DNA of 64,000 nt from Bacillus cereus (GCF_025917685.1 NZ_CP089518.1:4403001-4467000); one strand, 5' to 3'; positions 24,603-37,729 are shown, numbered from the stretch's first letter. Numbers and translations: made by a program. The notes: generated from the letters alone by a model not told the origin.

Positions 24603-26171
24603 TTAGACGTCTTTTCTATAAACAATCTTCCCATCAATGACGGTCATTTCTGCCTGTACTTCTTTTATTTCTTCCGCCTCAATTTCAAAAACATCGCGGT
24701 CTAATATCGTAAAGTCTGCTTCATATCCTTTTGTAATTTGTCCTCGCTTTGCTTCTTTTCCAATTGCATACGCACTTCCTGTTGTAAATAAAGAAACAGC
24801 CTCATATACCGTTAATCTTTCTTCTGGCATATAGCATACACCATCAATAAAGCTTCTACGTGTAACCGCACTATATATACCTAAAAACGGATTCACTTGT
24901 TCAATTGGAGCATCAGATCCCCCGTTACAATGTAATCCTGCGTCCAGCAATGTCTTCCAAGCGTATGCGTAACGAAGACGATGCTTTCCTAGTTTTTCAA
25001 TGACTAACGGAAAATCTGATGAAACAAAGACCGGTTGAATATCAATAATAGCTGGCAAGTGTTTCATTCTTTCAATCAACTCTTCACGAGCTAGCTGACA
25101 ATGAATAATACGGTCACGTAACCCTTCTGCTGGTGGATATAATTCAAGCGCATCAATGACATATTCTAGTGATAAGTCACCGATTGTATGAATTGCAACT
25201 GGCATATGTAAATCACGTGCTTTCTTCACTAACCCTGCAAGCTCTTCACGTGAGAAAATCGCAACTCCATTCGTTTCCTGCGCATCTTCATACGGCTCAC
25301 TCAATAAAGCTGTTCTTCCGCCAAAAGAACCGTCAGAAAAAATTTTCATCGCACCAAATTCAATATAGTGCTCATCTTCATATTCTTTTCGCTCATTCGC
25401 TACTTCATGATGAACGAGCAAATGTGCTTTAAATGGCATTTCTTTTATAACGTGTGAAAACGCATTGTAAGTTTTTTGAAAGCCGCCATAATAATTTAAA
25501 TCTTCCGTATGTCCACCAACTAACCCGTATTGCCAGCAGTCTGAAATCGCTGTTTGCAACGCTCTTTGCAAATACGCTCCATCTATTTCAGGTTGGACAT
25601 GTTTAATTAACTCTTGTCCTTGTTCATATAAAAGCCCTGTTAATTTATTTAATGAGTCCCGGCCAATTTTCCCGCCTTTCGGGTCTTGCACCGCTTCTGT
25701 TATTTTCGCTTGTTCCAATATGTATGAATTCACCCATGTCACGTGACGACAAACGCGCTTTAATAAAATCGGATGCTCTTTAGAGATTTCATCTAAATCA
25801 CGTACATGAACTTGTTTTGTATCTGTAAAATTATTTTCATTCCATCCTTCTCCGATAATCCAAGAGCCTTTTGGCGCTTCTTCTACTCGCTTCTGAACAA
25901 GGGTAAGCACTTCGCTATAAGATTTGCAATTTGATAAATCTAGACGAAGTAACCTCTCCCCATGGCCAATAAGGTGCATATGGCTATCAACCAGCCCTGG
26001 AATCATCGTTTTCCCTTTTAGGTCATATAACTTCACTTCTGAATATCGGTTTTCTAACTCTTCTTTATTCCCCATATCAACAATGACGCCATTTTCAACG
26101 TAAATAGCTTCTACTTTTTCATTCTCTTCTCGCATAGTGTAAATGGTGCCGCCATACCAAATTTCTCCCAT
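24603..26171 (-). CDS. ytcJ: Amidohydrolase YtcJ
   Basis: A 522-residue metal-dependent hydrolase of the YtcJ/N-substituted formamide deformylase group. The first metal site VDSHMHLIGHG is near residue 61, with later HIIHCQ- and SDAP-like segments (GGSDAPIEQVNP near 420) that complete an amidohydrolase-type active site. The substrate is unknown. GGGGATG lies 7 bases before the ATG. It follows the downstream-reading ytcI region as in B. subtilis. The 170 bases beyond its stop show only an imperfect hairpin. Confidence 0.88.
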   Translation of the reverse strand: MGEIWYGGTIYTMREENEKVEAIYVENGVIVDMGNKEELENRYSEVKLYDLKGKTMIPGLVDSHMHLIGHGERLLRLDLSNCKSYSEVLTLVQKRVEEAPKGSWIIGEGWNENNFTDTKQVHVRDLDEISKEHPILLKRVCRHVTWVNSYILEQAKITEAVQDPKGGKIGRDSLNKLTGLLYEQGQELIKHVQPEIDGAYLQRALQTAISDCWQYGLVGGHTEDLNYYGGFQKTYNAFSHVIKEMPFKAHLLVHHEVANERKEYEDEHYIEFGAMKIFSDGSFGGRTALLSEPYEDAQETNGVAIFSREELAGLVKKARDLHMPVAIHTIGDLSLEYVIDALELYPPAEGLRDRIIHCQLAREELIERMKHLPAIIDIQPVFVSSDFPLVIEKLGKHRLRYAYAWKTLLDAGLHCNGGSDAPIEQVNPFLGIYSAVTRRSFIDGVCYMPEERLTVYEAVSLFTTGSAYAIGKEAKRGQITKGYEADFTILDRDVFEIEAEEIKEVQAEMTVIDGKIVYRKDV

Positions 26172-26218
26172 ATACTCATCCCCTTTTTCCTTTAGTCTAC
26201 GAAATTAGAGCGTATAAA

Positions 26219-26251
26219 AAAAGCACCATTTCGATTAAAAATGGTGCTTTT
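26219..26251 (-). terminator. Terminator after the VOC/PhnB-like gene
   Basis: AAAAGCACCATTT and AAATGGTGCTTTT form a 13-base stem. The minus strand continues into a T-rich run. It separates this gene from ytcJ. Confidence 0.8.
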
Positions 26252-26258
26252 CCAAAAA

Positions 26259-26690
26259 TTATTTTTGTTCAGTAGGATTCGTTGTAATTTGCCATTCAAT
26301 GCTAAATTTATCTTTTACTTGTCCGTATGCTGGGCTCCAGAAAGTTTCTTGAAGTGGCATAATAACTTCTCCACCTTCTTGTAACTTATCGAATACTTCT
26401 TTTGCTTTTTCTGCATTACTAATTTGAATTGCGATTGTTACTTGAGATCCGATCGCATGCCCTTGACCTGGGAATGTATCAGAAATCATAAGTTCCGTAT
26501 TACCAACTTTTAAAGTAGCATGTGCAACGCGCTCTTTCGCTTCAGCTGGAATCGGGTATTCTGGATTTTCAGGCATATCACCAAAAGTTTGCATTACTTC
26601 TACTTTTGCATCTAACGCCTCTTTATAAAACTGTACAGCTTCTTGCCCACTACCATCTAAAACTAAGTACGGATTAATACCTAAAATCAT
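26259..26690 (-). CDS. VOC-family (PhnB/YjdN-like) protein
   Basis: A 143-residue vicinal-oxygen-chelate protein. It begins NPYLVLDGSGQEAVQFYKEALDA and ends with FWSPAYGQVKDKFSIEWQI, the pattern of PhnB-like (3-demethylubiquinone methyltransferase-like) members. The characteristic metal-binding residues are partly present, so catalysis is uncertain. GGTGTCCGT precedes the ATG; the binding site is weak. Monocistronic. Confidence 0.82.
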   Translation of the reverse strand: MILGINPYLVLDGSGQEAVQFYKEALDAKVEVMQTFGDMPENPEYPIPAEAKERVAHATLKVGNTELMISDTFPGQGHAIGSQVTIAIQISNAEKAKEVFDKLQEGGEVIMPLQETFWSPAYGQVKDKFSIEWQITTNPTEQK

Positions 26691-26795
26691 ACGGACACCT
26701 CTTTTTTCAATTTATAAAAATCGAACTTATGTTCGCTTTTTATAATATCATACATGTAACATTTCATTCAACTATTTACTTCACTATTTTCAAAA

Positions 26796-28382
26796 TTATT
26801 TTGAAGGTAGTTCCATCTCTTGTTTTCTAAGTTCAATACGGCGAATTTTTCCAGAAATCGTTTTTGGTAGTTCATCTACAAATTCAATTTTTCGAGGGTA
26901 TTTATATGGTGCAGTCAGTTCTTTGACGTGTTGTTGGAGCACTGGAATTAATGTTTCTTCGTTCTTTTCTATATTCTCTCTTAATACGATAAATGCCTTC
27001 ACGACACTTCCACGAATTTCATCTGGACTTGCAACAACCGCACATTCTCTTACGTAAGGATGTTTTACGAGTGCATCTTCTACTTCAAACGGCCCGATTG
27101 TATAACCAGAGCTAATAATGATATCATCTCCGCGTCCTTCAAACCAGAAATAGCCGTCTTCATCTTTTTTCGCCTTATCACCGGTAATATAATAATCACC
27201 ACGGAATTGCATCGCTGTGCGCTCATCATCTTTATAATATTGCTTAAAGAGTGCTGGTGTTTCAATGTGAACTGCAATATCACCAACTTCTCCTACCTGT
27301 ACCGGAATACCTTCTTCATTTACGATATCAACATGGTTTCCTGGCGTTGGTTTTCCCATTGATCCTGGTCTAATATCCATCCCTTTCATTATCCCAACGA
27401 GCAATGTGTTTTCCGTTTGCCCATAACCGTCTCTTACCGTAATATCAAAATGCCTTTGGAACGTTTCAATGACTTCTCTGTTTAACGGCTCACCAGCTGA
27501 TACAGCGCTATGTAACGCTTCTAAATTATACTCATTTAAGTTTTCTACCTTTGCCATTAATCTATACTCAGTCGGCGTACAACAAAGCACATTCACCTTA
27601 TTATCGCCTAATAAACTCAAATACGTTTTCGGTTCAAATTTACCATGGTATACAAATCCTGTTGCACCTGAACCGAGAGTCGCTACAAACGGGCTCCAAA
27701 TCCACTTTTGCCAGCCAGGACTAGCTGTTGCCCATACAACATCATTCTCTTCAATTCCGAGCCAATTTGGGGCACTCGTACGTAAATGAGCGTATGCCCA
27801 CGCATGCGTATGAACGACACCTTTCGGATTTCCTGTCGTCCCTGACGTGTAAGATAAAAAGACCATATCTTCTTTATCTGTCTTCGCCATTTCTAACATG
27901 TCACTTTCTGTTTCTAATGCTGTTTTTAAATTCGTCCAACCATCTACTGAACGCTCGCTCAAGACGAATTTTTGAAGAGATTCCACCGCTTCTACGCCGT
28001 CAAATTGTCCAATATACGGTTCGTAACTTACGATAGCCTTTACTTCTCCGTGCCCAATACGATACTCAATATCTTTTTTACGCAACATTTCTGAGCTTGG
28101 AATAACGACAAATCCTGCTTTAATCGCAGCAATATACGTCATGTAAGCTTCAATTAAGCGCGGCATCATAATAAGGAGCTTGTCCCCTTTTTGTAAGCCA
28201 CTTTTTATAAAAGCGTTTCCAATTCTATTCGCACCTTGCATTAATTCAAAATATGTAATCTCTCGTCTATTCCCTTTATCATCTTGCCAAATTAAAGCAA
28301 GCTTCTCTTTATCATTCGTATATTTCTCTATTTCCGAAACTAAGTTATAAGACGGCGGCGCCAACAATTCCTCTCTCTTCAT
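26796..28382 (-). CDS. ytcI: Acyl-CoA synthetase YtcI (MbcS-like)
   Basis: A 528-residue AMP-forming acid:CoA ligase of the ANL family. The ATP motif LSYTSGTTGNPKGVVHTH is near 170-187, the adenine motif DGYGQTEN near 320, and the C-terminal acylation Lys in PKTISGKIRR near 512. It is the paralogue of acsA in this window. B. subtilis YtcI (MbcS) activates branched and medium-chain acids. Start at 28382 is chosen because AAAGGAGG is 7 bases upstream; the first ATG overlaps it. Confidence 0.85.
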   Translation of the reverse strand: MKREELLAPPSYNLVSEIEKYTNDKEKLALIWQDDKGNRREITYFELMQGANRIGNAFIKSGLQKGDKLLIMMPRLIEAYMTYIAAIKAGFVVIPSSEMLRKKDIEYRIGHGEVKAIVSYEPYIGQFDGVEAVESLQKFVLSERSVDGWTNLKTALETESDMLEMAKTDKEDMVFLSYTSGTTGNPKGVVHTHAWAYAHLRTSAPNWLGIEENDVVWATASPGWQKWIWSPFVATLGSGATGFVYHGKFEPKTYLSLLGDNKVNVLCCTPTEYRLMAKVENLNEYNLEALHSAVSAGEPLNREVIETFQRHFDITVRDGYGQTENTLLVGIMKGMDIRPGSMGKPTPGNHVDIVNEEGIPVQVGEVGDIAVHIETPALFKQYYKDDERTAMQFRGDYYITGDKAKKDEDGYFWFEGRGDDIIISSGYTIGPFEVEDALVKHPYVRECAVVASPDEIRGSVVKAFIVLRENIEKNEETLIPVLQQHVKELTAPYKYPRKIEFVDELPKTISGKIRRIELRKQEMELPSK

Positions 28383-28530
28383 AAACATCCTCCTTTATTT
28401 CTATGCCTCTCTTATATAATAAAGAATTTTCAGTAAATTTTGAACCCTCTTCTTTTGACAATTTTTTTATATTTATGTCGAACCGTTGAATAATTTTATA
28501 TCGATTTATCGATAAATAATGACAAAAAAA

Positions 28531-28556
28531 GAAAGAGCGGGAGAACCCGCTCTTTC
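28531..28556 (-). terminator. Terminator after sspA
   Basis: GAAAGAGCGGG and CCCGCTCTTTC form an 11-base stem with a short loop. The minus strand continues with seven T. Confidence 0.85.
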
Positions 28557-28575
28557 TAAGCCATCGTATATGGGA

Positions 28576-28770
28576 TTATTTTTGGTAACCGCCTAATTGT
28601 TGCTCAGCTAGTGAAACTAGACGTTTAGTGATTTCGCCACCAACAGAACCGTTAGCGCGAGATGTTGCATCAGCTCCAAGTTGAACACCAAACTCTTGAG
28701 CGATTTCGTATTTCATTTGATCTAATGCTGCTTGAGCACCAGACACTGCTAATTTATTTGTGCTTGCCAT
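28576..28770 (-). CDS. sspA: Alpha/beta-type small acid-soluble spore protein
   Basis: A 64-residue DNA-coating protein of the spore core. The germination protease site is visible as YEIAQEFGV near residue 22, followed by [21 protein letters not shown], which is the conserved DNA-contact region. AAGGAGG precedes the ATG. In Bacillus such genes are transcribed by sigma-G in the forespore; that promoter was not resolved here. Its location between ytcI and thiI matches B. subtilis sspA. Confidence 0.95.
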   Translation of the reverse strand: MASTNKLAVSGAQAALDQMKYEIAQEFGVQLGADATSRANGSVGGEITKRLVSLAEQQLGGYQK

Positions 28771-28849
28771 GTTGTATCACCTCCTTGTGAGTATAGAGTG
28801 TGATAAACAACATGACTTCATACACATTTGAATGTGGTAATTTATGGGT

Positions 28850-30070
<1,221 letters not shown>

Positions 30071-31213
30071 TTACCTCATCACTTCATATAATTTTGGCAT
30101 TGTCTCTTTAACAATACCTTCAAATTGTTTTACTTCTTCCATCGTATTTTCCGGTGCTAGACTAATGCGGATTGCGCTTGCAGCTGCGGCATGCGGTATC
30201 CCCATTGACACTAGTACTCGGCTCACTTCATTTGCTTTTGAAGAACAAGCAGACTTCGTTGATACATATACACCATGCTCTTCTAAAGCATGAACGACCA
30301 CTTCTGGTTTTAAACCAACAAATGATACATTTAAAATGTGCGGTGCCGCATATTCAAGTGACGTATTAATCGTTACATCTTCCATCTCTTTAAAGACACG
30401 GACAAGCTCTGCTTGTAAATTTTGCAAATGAACTACCTTTTCTTTCACTTGCTCCATCGTCATACGAAGTGCTTTTACCATCGCTACAATACCAGGTAAG
30501 TTTTCTGTTCCTGAACGATACTTAAGCTCTTGTTGACCACCTGATAAGATTGGATCTAACCTTACACCATCACGTACGTAAAGAAGACCTGTCCCCTTTA
30601 CGCTATGAAATTTATGCCCAGATATTGAACAAAGGTCAATATGAGAAGCGTATAAATCAAGCGGTACTTTTCCTATCCCTTGCACATGGTCCACGTGGAA
30701 TCTTATTTTCGGATAGTTCGATAATAATGTTCCAATTTCAGCAACAGGCTGAATCGCTCCAGTCTCGTTGTTCACGTGAATAATTGACACAAGAATCGTA
30801 TCTTCACGAAGCACTCGTTTTACATCCTCTACCGATACAACACCGTGCTCGTTAACCGGTAAATATGTTACATCAAAACCGAGATCTTCTAATTGTTTAT
30901 ATGCCTCAAACACAGACGCGTGTTCAATATTTGTTGTAATGATATGTTTACCGCGCGAACGATTCCTCATCGCTATTCCTTTAATCGCAAGGTTATTCCC
31001 TTCCGTTCCACCCGATGTGAAAATAATTTCAGAAGGCTTAACGTGAAGGAGCTGTGCTGCAATCGTTCTCGATTGTGTTAATAGACGCTCTGCCTCTCCT
31101 CCAAGCGAATGAATAGAAGAAGGATTTCCAAAATATTTCCCTGCAACCGTTACATACGATTGAAGAGCTTCTGGATATGGCTTTGTCGTCGCACTATTAT
31201 CAAAATAGATCAT
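30071..31213 (-). CDS. Cysteine desulfurase (NifS/IscS type, ThiI partner)
   Basis: A PLP enzyme that converts cysteine to alanine and enzyme-bound persulfide. The PLP Lys is in SGHKFHSVKG near residue 198 and the active Cys in STKSACSSK near 325. The 380-residue length is standard. ATG at 31213 is preferred because AAAGGGG lies 9 bases upstream; the frame extends to 31288 without a site. It directly precedes thiI in one operon, corresponding to nifZ (ytbJ region) of B. subtilis, dedicated to 4-thiouridine. Confidence 0.9.
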   Translation of the reverse strand: MIYFDNSATTKPYPEALQSYVTVAGKYFGNPSSIHSLGGEAERLLTQSRTIAAQLLHVKPSEIIFTSGGTEGNNLAIKGIAMRNRSRGKHIITTNIEHASVFEAYKQLEDLGFDVTYLPVNEHGVVSVEDVKRVLREDTILVSIIHVNNETGAIQPVAEIGTLLSNYPKIRFHVDHVQGIGKVPLDLYASHIDLCSISGHKFHSVKGTGLLYVRDGVRLDPILSGGQQELKYRSGTENLPGIVAMVKALRMTMEQVKEKVVHLQNLQAELVRVFKEMEDVTINTSLEYAAPHILNVSFVGLKPEVVVHALEEHGVYVSTKSACSSKANEVSRVLVSMGIPHAAAASAIRISLAPENTMEEVKQFEGIVKETMPKLYEVMR

Positions 31214-31372
31214 CGTTCTTCCCCTTTCAGCGCTGTCACATCGTATAATCATATCATAAATACGTGTAATTACGCTAAAACTACTCAAAGGTTCCGTTAT
31301 ATTTTAAAACGAATAACCTTACTGTATTCCGCTATTCATTATAGCAACATCGCCTCCAAAATTACACAAAAA

Positions 31373-33179
<1,807 letters not shown>

Positions 33180-33302
33180 CTATATTTAACAACTAACAAT
33201 GTACTAATCATACCATGTAATGACGTGTTTTTGACCTAGTTTTTTTTAAAATTTCATGTTTCTTTAAATGCACTTGTAATCTTTCTTAACATTCCGCTTT
33301 TT

Positions 33303-34148
33303 TTATTCTTCAGCCTCAAATGAATGCAATAAAGAGCACTCTTTCAGATGAGATACGAAATAGATCTTTCGCATTAGTGGCGGTTCTACAGAAATCGCAC
33401 GCACGTTACCTTGCATTACCGCTTGCTGTACAGCTGTTTCCGGAAGCAACGTTATACCCAGTCCAGCTCCTACCATCGCAATCATCGGTTCTGCATAAGA
33501 TGTTTCAACTGCGATTATCGGTTTCGTACCCATACATTGAAACACATTCATAATCATTTTCCTTACATCGCATATTTCTGGGTATACGATTAACTTTTCA
33601 TTTTGCAACTCTTCCATTCGGATTACCGTTTTCTCTTTATACGGATGATTATTTGAAACGGCACAAACGATTTTTTCTTCCCGTATTTCTTTTATATACG
33701 TAGCGCCTTCTATTACTGAATCAATAAACATTGCTTCAATTTTTCGCGCTTTAAATAATTCCATTAATACTTTCGTATGCTCAATTTGCCATTCTATTTC
33801 ATATGTATCCGCTAATAAGTCTTTACACTTTGATATGTAATGAGCCGCTAAACTCGGCAATATACCTATTGAAATTTTCTGCTTCTCTTGATATCCCTTC
33901 ATTTCCGTTTTCACTTCACTTATTTGTTCCAAAATCGGTAACATTCTTTCTATAAATAATTCTCCAGCCTTTGTTAATTCTACTCCTTGAGCAGAACGCT
34001 TGAGTAGAGTAATCTCTAAATCCGCTTCTAATCTTTGAATTTGTTTACTAAGCGCTGGTTGTGAAATATGTAAAAGTTTACTCGCCTTTGATAAACTTCG
34101 CGTTTGCTTTACTTCAATAAACGATCGTACTGCCTCCAAATCCATCAT
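33303..34148 (-). CDS. LysR-family transcriptional regulator
   Basis: A 281-residue regulator. Winged HTH at the N-terminus (FIEVKQTRSLSKASKLLH then SQPALSKQIQRLE) and a periplasmic-binding-like effector domain from about residue 90. The gene is divergent from an EamA transporter at 34270, so the usual arrangement suggests it controls that gene; the 110-base intergenic region would hold the operator. Met at 34148 is chosen because GAGG is 5 bases upstream. The effector is unknown. Confidence 0.85.
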   Translation of the reverse strand: MMDLEAVRSFIEVKQTRSLSKASKLLHISQPALSKQIQRLEADLEITLLKRSAQGVELTKAGELFIERMLPILEQISEVKTEMKGYQEKQKISIGILPSLAAHYISKCKDLLADTYEIEWQIEHTKVLMELFKARKIEAMFIDSVIEGATYIKEIREEKIVCAVSNNHPYKEKTVIRMEELQNEKLIVYPEICDVRKMIMNVFQCMGTKPIIAVETSYAEPMIAMVGAGLGITLLPETAVQQAVMQGNVRAISVEPPLMRKIYFVSHLKECSLLHSFEAEE

Positions 34149-34269
34149 ACACACCTCTAACAAAAAGTTATAACTGCCATAAAAAATCGATATTTCCTTC
34201 TACAAAGAATTACTCTTTATACTTATTTCATCAACTTACTATAACGAAGTAAAAAGGAGAATGATACTC

Positions 34270-35214
34270 TTGGCCAAAAAACAAATGCTACTCGGATCCC
34301 TTCTATGCTTACTTGCTGTAACAGCTTGGGGATTTATGTTTCCTGTAATGGCAAATGCCTTGCAATTTATCGACCCATTCTTCTTCACAACTATCCGATA
34401 CGGATCAGCAGCTATCATTTTTCTTATTTTGCTATTAATCACTGAGGGGAAAAATTCTCTCCGCTTAGAAAAACGAACACTTTCGTTATTCTTTTATGGA
34501 ACAGTCGGTTTCGCTGGGTATGGCTTTCTAATTTTTTATGGTCAACAGCTTGCCGGGCCTTCTGGAGCCATCCATGCCGCGATGATTCAGTCTCTTATGC
34601 CACTCATCGCTTTATTATTGCAGTGGATAACAAAAAACAAACGCCCACAAAATTACACATTTCTTTGTATGTTCGTTGCATTACTCGGTGTTATGCTCGT
34701 CATTTCAAAAGGAAATATTCATTTATTATTTGGAGCAGCAAGCCACTTATCAACAAATATATTTATGTTATGCGGCGTTACTTGCTGGGTAATTTACACG
34801 AACGGCGGTGCTCGTTTTCAATCTTGGTCACCACTCAGGTATACGACGTTAACTTGTTTATTCGGCTCAATTTCACTCATCATTATTGTCACTTTCTTTA
34901 CTTACACAAACGTCGTTAATGTACCATCATTATCTACAGTTATGAGCGTTCGTTTTGAGCTCTTTTATATGTCGATTATCGCCGGCGTTATAGCTGTATT
35001 TTGCTGGAACACAGGAAATCGATATATTTCATCTATTAACGGCATATTATTTATGAATTTAGTTCCTGTACTTGCACTTATCGGCTCTATCTTTCGAGGT
35101 TACACAGTCGACAAAATTGAAATTGCCGGCGCCTCATTAACAATTATTGCGCTATTATTCAACAATTTATGCCAAAGAAAACAAGACATAAAAATCCCCA
35201 CCTCAGTTCGTTAG
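34270..35214 (+). CDS. EamA/DMT-family transporter
   Basis: A 314-residue inner membrane transporter with ten predicted helices in two EamA repeats (about residues 10-140 and 155-300). Conserved helix features such as LLAVTAWGFMFPVMANAL and AGVIAVFCWNTGNRYIS are visible. TTG at 34270 is taken as the start because AAAAAGGAG is 10 bases upstream; the ATG at 34261 is one base after it. Substrate (metabolite or amino acid export) is unknown. Its 3' end forms a terminator stem. It is probably regulated by the divergent LysR gene. Confidence 0.82.
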   Translation: MAKKQMLLGSLLCLLAVTAWGFMFPVMANALQFIDPFFFTTIRYGSAAIIFLILLLITEGKNSLRLEKRTLSLFFYGTVGFAGYGFLIFYGQQLAGPSGAIHAAMIQSLMPLIALLLQWITKNKRPQNYTFLCMFVALLGVMLVISKGNIHLLFGAASHLSTNIFMLCGVTCWVIYTNGGARFQSWSPLRYTTLTCLFGSISLIIIVTFFTYTNVVNVPSLSTVMSVRFELFYMSIIAGVIAVFCWNTGNRYISSINGILFMNLVPVLALIGSIFRGYTVDKIEIAGASLTIIALLFNNLCQRKQDIKIPTSVR

Positions 35215-35226
35215 GTGGGGATTTTT
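35190..35226. terminator. Bidirectional terminator within coding ends
   Basis: AAAAATCCCCACCT pairs with AGGTGGGGATTTTT, a 14-base stem. It lies inside the last codons of the EamA gene and reaches the stop region of refZ, so both genes end in it. Confidence 0.85.
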
Positions 35227-35864
35227 CACATATGAACAGCTCTTGGCCATTCATAGTACATATTCGCTTTATATAATGTTTGTTCCATCCATTGCTCAAT
35301 TTCTTTCGTGTACATTTCTAGGAAAAATGTCTCGGACGGAAAAGAATGCAACACTTCTGATATATATTGCGGATATAAAAACGGCATATTTATCATGCCT
35401 TTTAATTGCGTCATAAACATTGTAAAAGATACCTTTTTAAACTCTTGTTTCATTTGTCCCTGTTTAATGATTTGCTCTATATAATATCTTTCTCTAGAAA
35501 AATAAACGGTCATCACTTCACGAATTAATGTCGTATCAAGCGAAAGCTCTCTATAAAAAAAACGTGTCAGTTCTCTATTATCAAATTGATATCGTAAAAT
35601 CCCGCGCACCATTTGCACCATCACATCTTTAGCCGATAAATATTCTCTCTGTTCAAATGACGTTTCAATTACATGAATATATCCTTCTAAAAAATCAGTA
35701 ATCAGCTGTTCTAATAACCCTTGCTTTCCAGCAAAATAATATGAAATATTCGCTACATTCACATCCGCTCGCTTTGCAATGTCTCGCACCGATGTCCCGT
35801 CATAACCTTTCGTATTAAACAACGATATTGCCGCATCAATTACCTTTTGTTTCGTCTGCTTCAT
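35226..35864 (-). CDS. refZ: TetR-family regulator of FtsZ, RefZ (YttP)
   Basis: A 212-residue TetR-type protein. HTH near the N-terminus: TKQKVIDAAISLFNTKGYDG, then SVRDIAKRADVNVANISYYF. In B. subtilis RefZ binds sites near oriC and inhibits Z-ring assembly over the chromosome during sporulation. The assignment rests on the location after ezrA and before ytsP plus the N-terminal pattern. Start at 35864 rather than 35882 fits GAGGGGA about 9 bases upstream. A local regulator role cannot be excluded. Confidence 0.75.
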   Translation of the reverse strand: MKQTKQKVIDAAISLFNTKGYDGTSVRDIAKRADVNVANISYYFAGKQGLLEQLITDFLEGYIHVIETSFEQREYLSAKDVMVQMVRGILRYQFDNRELTRFFYRELSLDTTLIREVMTVYFSRERYYIEQIIKQGQMKQEFKKVSFTMFMTQLKGMINMPFLYPQYISEVLHSFPSETFFLEMYTKEIEQWMEQTLYKANMYYEWPRAVHM

Positions 35865-36011
35865 GCGCTCACTTCCCCTCACTGAACAGCTATAGTTTAA
35901 ATTTCTTGACTTTTAAGACAAATTCCTTTAATTTTCTATCGACAAAGTCATGTGAAATACATCGTATTTTGCTATCATTTTACATATCTCGCTAAAAAGG
36001 GAGTTGTTTCC

Positions 36012-36491
36012 ATGTTTACAAAAGAAAGTTATGCAGGATCTCGTGAAGAGCAATATGAGACAGTAATTAAACAACTGGATGCATTATTAACTGGCGAACC
36101 AAACGTAGTCGCAAACTTATCAAATGCGTCCGCACTATTAAACCAATTTTTAGATCGCGTTAATTGGGTTGGCTTTTATGTAACAGAAGGAAATCAGCTT
36201 GTTCTTGGACCATTCCAAGGAATGCCTGCTTGCGTGCGCATTCCATTTGGACGAGGCGTTTGCGGCGCAGCAGCTGAAACGAAAACAACGCAGCTTGTGG
36301 CGGACGTCCATCAATTCCCAGGACATATCGCTTGCGATAGTGCTTCTAATTCAGAAATCGTTGTACCGATTCTAAAAGACGGAAATGTCATCGGTGTACT
36401 TGATATTGATAGTCCTGAAAAAAATCGTTTTGACGAAGTAGATCAGCACTATTTAGAAAAGTTTGTGGAAACACTCCTAAAACATATTTAA
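36012..36491 (+). CDS. ytsP: GAF-domain free-methionine-(R)-sulfoxide reductase YtsP
   Basis: A 159-residue single GAF domain. The three conserved Cys of fRMsr enzymes are present: GMPACVRIPFGRGVCGAA (near 73 and 83) and HIACDSASNSEIVVPI near 107. It therefore probably reduces free Met-R-sulfoxide. AAGGGAG lies 8 bases before the ATG at 36012; an upstream in-frame start at 35952 lacks one. Divergent from refZ, as ytsP is in B. subtilis. Confidence 0.88.
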   Translation: MFTKESYAGSREEQYETVIKQLDALLTGEPNVVANLSNASALLNQFLDRVNWVGFYVTEGNQLVLGPFQGMPACVRIPFGRGVCGAAAETKTTQLVADVHQFPGHIACDSASNSEIVVPILKDGNVIGVLDIDSPEKNRFDEVDQHYLEKFVETLLKHI

Positions 36492-36497
36492 AAAAGA

Positions 36498-36556
36498 AAA
36501 GAGCGAGTTGTCGATTTAGTACGTTATGTACGAAACCGATAACTCACTCTTTTTTA
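36498..36556. terminator. Long bidirectional terminator
   Basis: AAAAGAGCGAGTT ... AACTCACTCTTTTTT form the outer stem, with an inner GTAC/GTAC pairing. It is shared by ytsP and the convergent PLP enzyme gene. Confidence 0.75.
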
Positions 36557-37729
36557 TTGATTAACAGTAGATATTTTCTTTAACGCTTGCTCTAAATCCG
36601 AAACGATATCTTCCCATGATTCTAAACCGACAGATAAGCGTATTAAATTATCAAAAATACCCATTTCTTTTCTTAGTTCAGCTGGAATCGCAGCGTGCGT
36701 CATCGTTGCTGGATGCTGAATTAATGTTTCTGTATCACCTAAACTTACCGCAATCGTAATAAAGTGAAGGTCATTGATAAACGCTTGCGTCTCTTCTTTT
36801 CCGCCTTTTATTGAAAAAGAAATAACACCGCCGCCCCGTTTCATTTGACGGGATGCTAACTCCCCTTCTGGATACCAAACACCTTCTACCGCATCATGAT
36901 TTTTCAGGAACGATACAATTTTTTCTGCATTATCACAATGGCGATCCATTCTTACCGCTAACGTCTTTAACCCGCGTAATAATAACCACGCATCAAACGG
37001 CGCCATAATACCACCGATATCTTTTCGCATCGGACGGATTTTTTCAGCTAGTGCTTTCGTTTTACAAATTGTTACACCAGCTACAACATCACCGTGGCCA
37101 CCAATATATTTTGTTGCACTATGAACAACAGCGTCACAGCCAAGTTCAAGTGGTCTTTGTAAATAAGGTGAACAAAACGTATTATCAACAATAACAAGTA
37201 AACCATTTCGCTTCGCAACCCGAATAACCTGTTTTAAATCAATTAATTTCATTGTTGGATTAATTGGTGTTTCAACGAAAATGAGCTTTGTATTTGGGCG
37301 GATTTTATTTTCAATATCAGCCTCTGTTTCCATATCACAAAACGAATGCGTAATCATAAATTTCTCTTCTAACACTTCTAAAAAACCGTAAGTACACCCA
37401 TATAATCCATTTGAACAAATAATATGATCTCCAGCTTTTAGAAAGCCAATTAAAGTTGCTGAAATAGCCGCCATGCCTGATCCGAAAGCAAGCGCTTCTT
37501 CTCCTCCTTCTAACACCGCCATACGTTCTTCAAATAATTTCACAGTTGGATTTCCAAGTCTTGAGTAAATATACGATGGATCCACTCCCGCAAAACTCGC
37601 CTCTCCTTGCTGTGCAGTTTCAAATGTAAATGTGGAAGTTTGAAATAAAGGCGGTGTTAAACTCCCTTTATTGTCCTTTGATTCATAACCGTGATGAATT
37701 AATACTGTCTCCATATGTTTCTTTTTCAT
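36554..37729 (-). CDS. megL: Methionine gamma-lyase (Cys/Met metabolism PLP enzyme)
   Basis: A 391-residue PLP enzyme of the Cys/Met metabolism family. The PLP Lys is in VHSATKYIGGHGD near 205. The segment NGLYGCTYGF near residue 109 carries the Cys typical of methionine gamma-lyase rather than cystathionine lyases, so the likely reaction is methionine to methanethiol, 2-oxobutyrate and ammonia. Start: two Met at MKKKHMET; AAGGGGGAT precedes 37729. Located upstream of, and divergent from, rpsD. Distinguishing it from cystathionine gamma-lyase needs assay. Confidence 0.8.
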   Translation of the reverse strand: MKKKHMETVLIHHGYESKDNKGSLTPPLFQTSTFTFETAQQGEASFAGVDPSYIYSRLGNPTVKLFEERMAVLEGGEEALAFGSGMAAISATLIGFLKAGDHIICSNGLYGCTYGFLEVLEEKFMITHSFCDMETEADIENKIRPNTKLIFVETPINPTMKLIDLKQVIRVAKRNGLLVIVDNTFCSPYLQRPLELGCDAVVHSATKYIGGHGDVVAGVTICKTKALAEKIRPMRKDIGGIMAPFDAWLLLRGLKTLAVRMDRHCDNAEKIVSFLKNHDAVEGVWYPEGELASRQMKRGGGVISFSIKGGKEETQAFINDLHFITIAVSLGDTETLIQHPATMTHAAIPAELRKEMGIFDNLIRLSVGLESWEDIVSDLEQALKKISTVNQ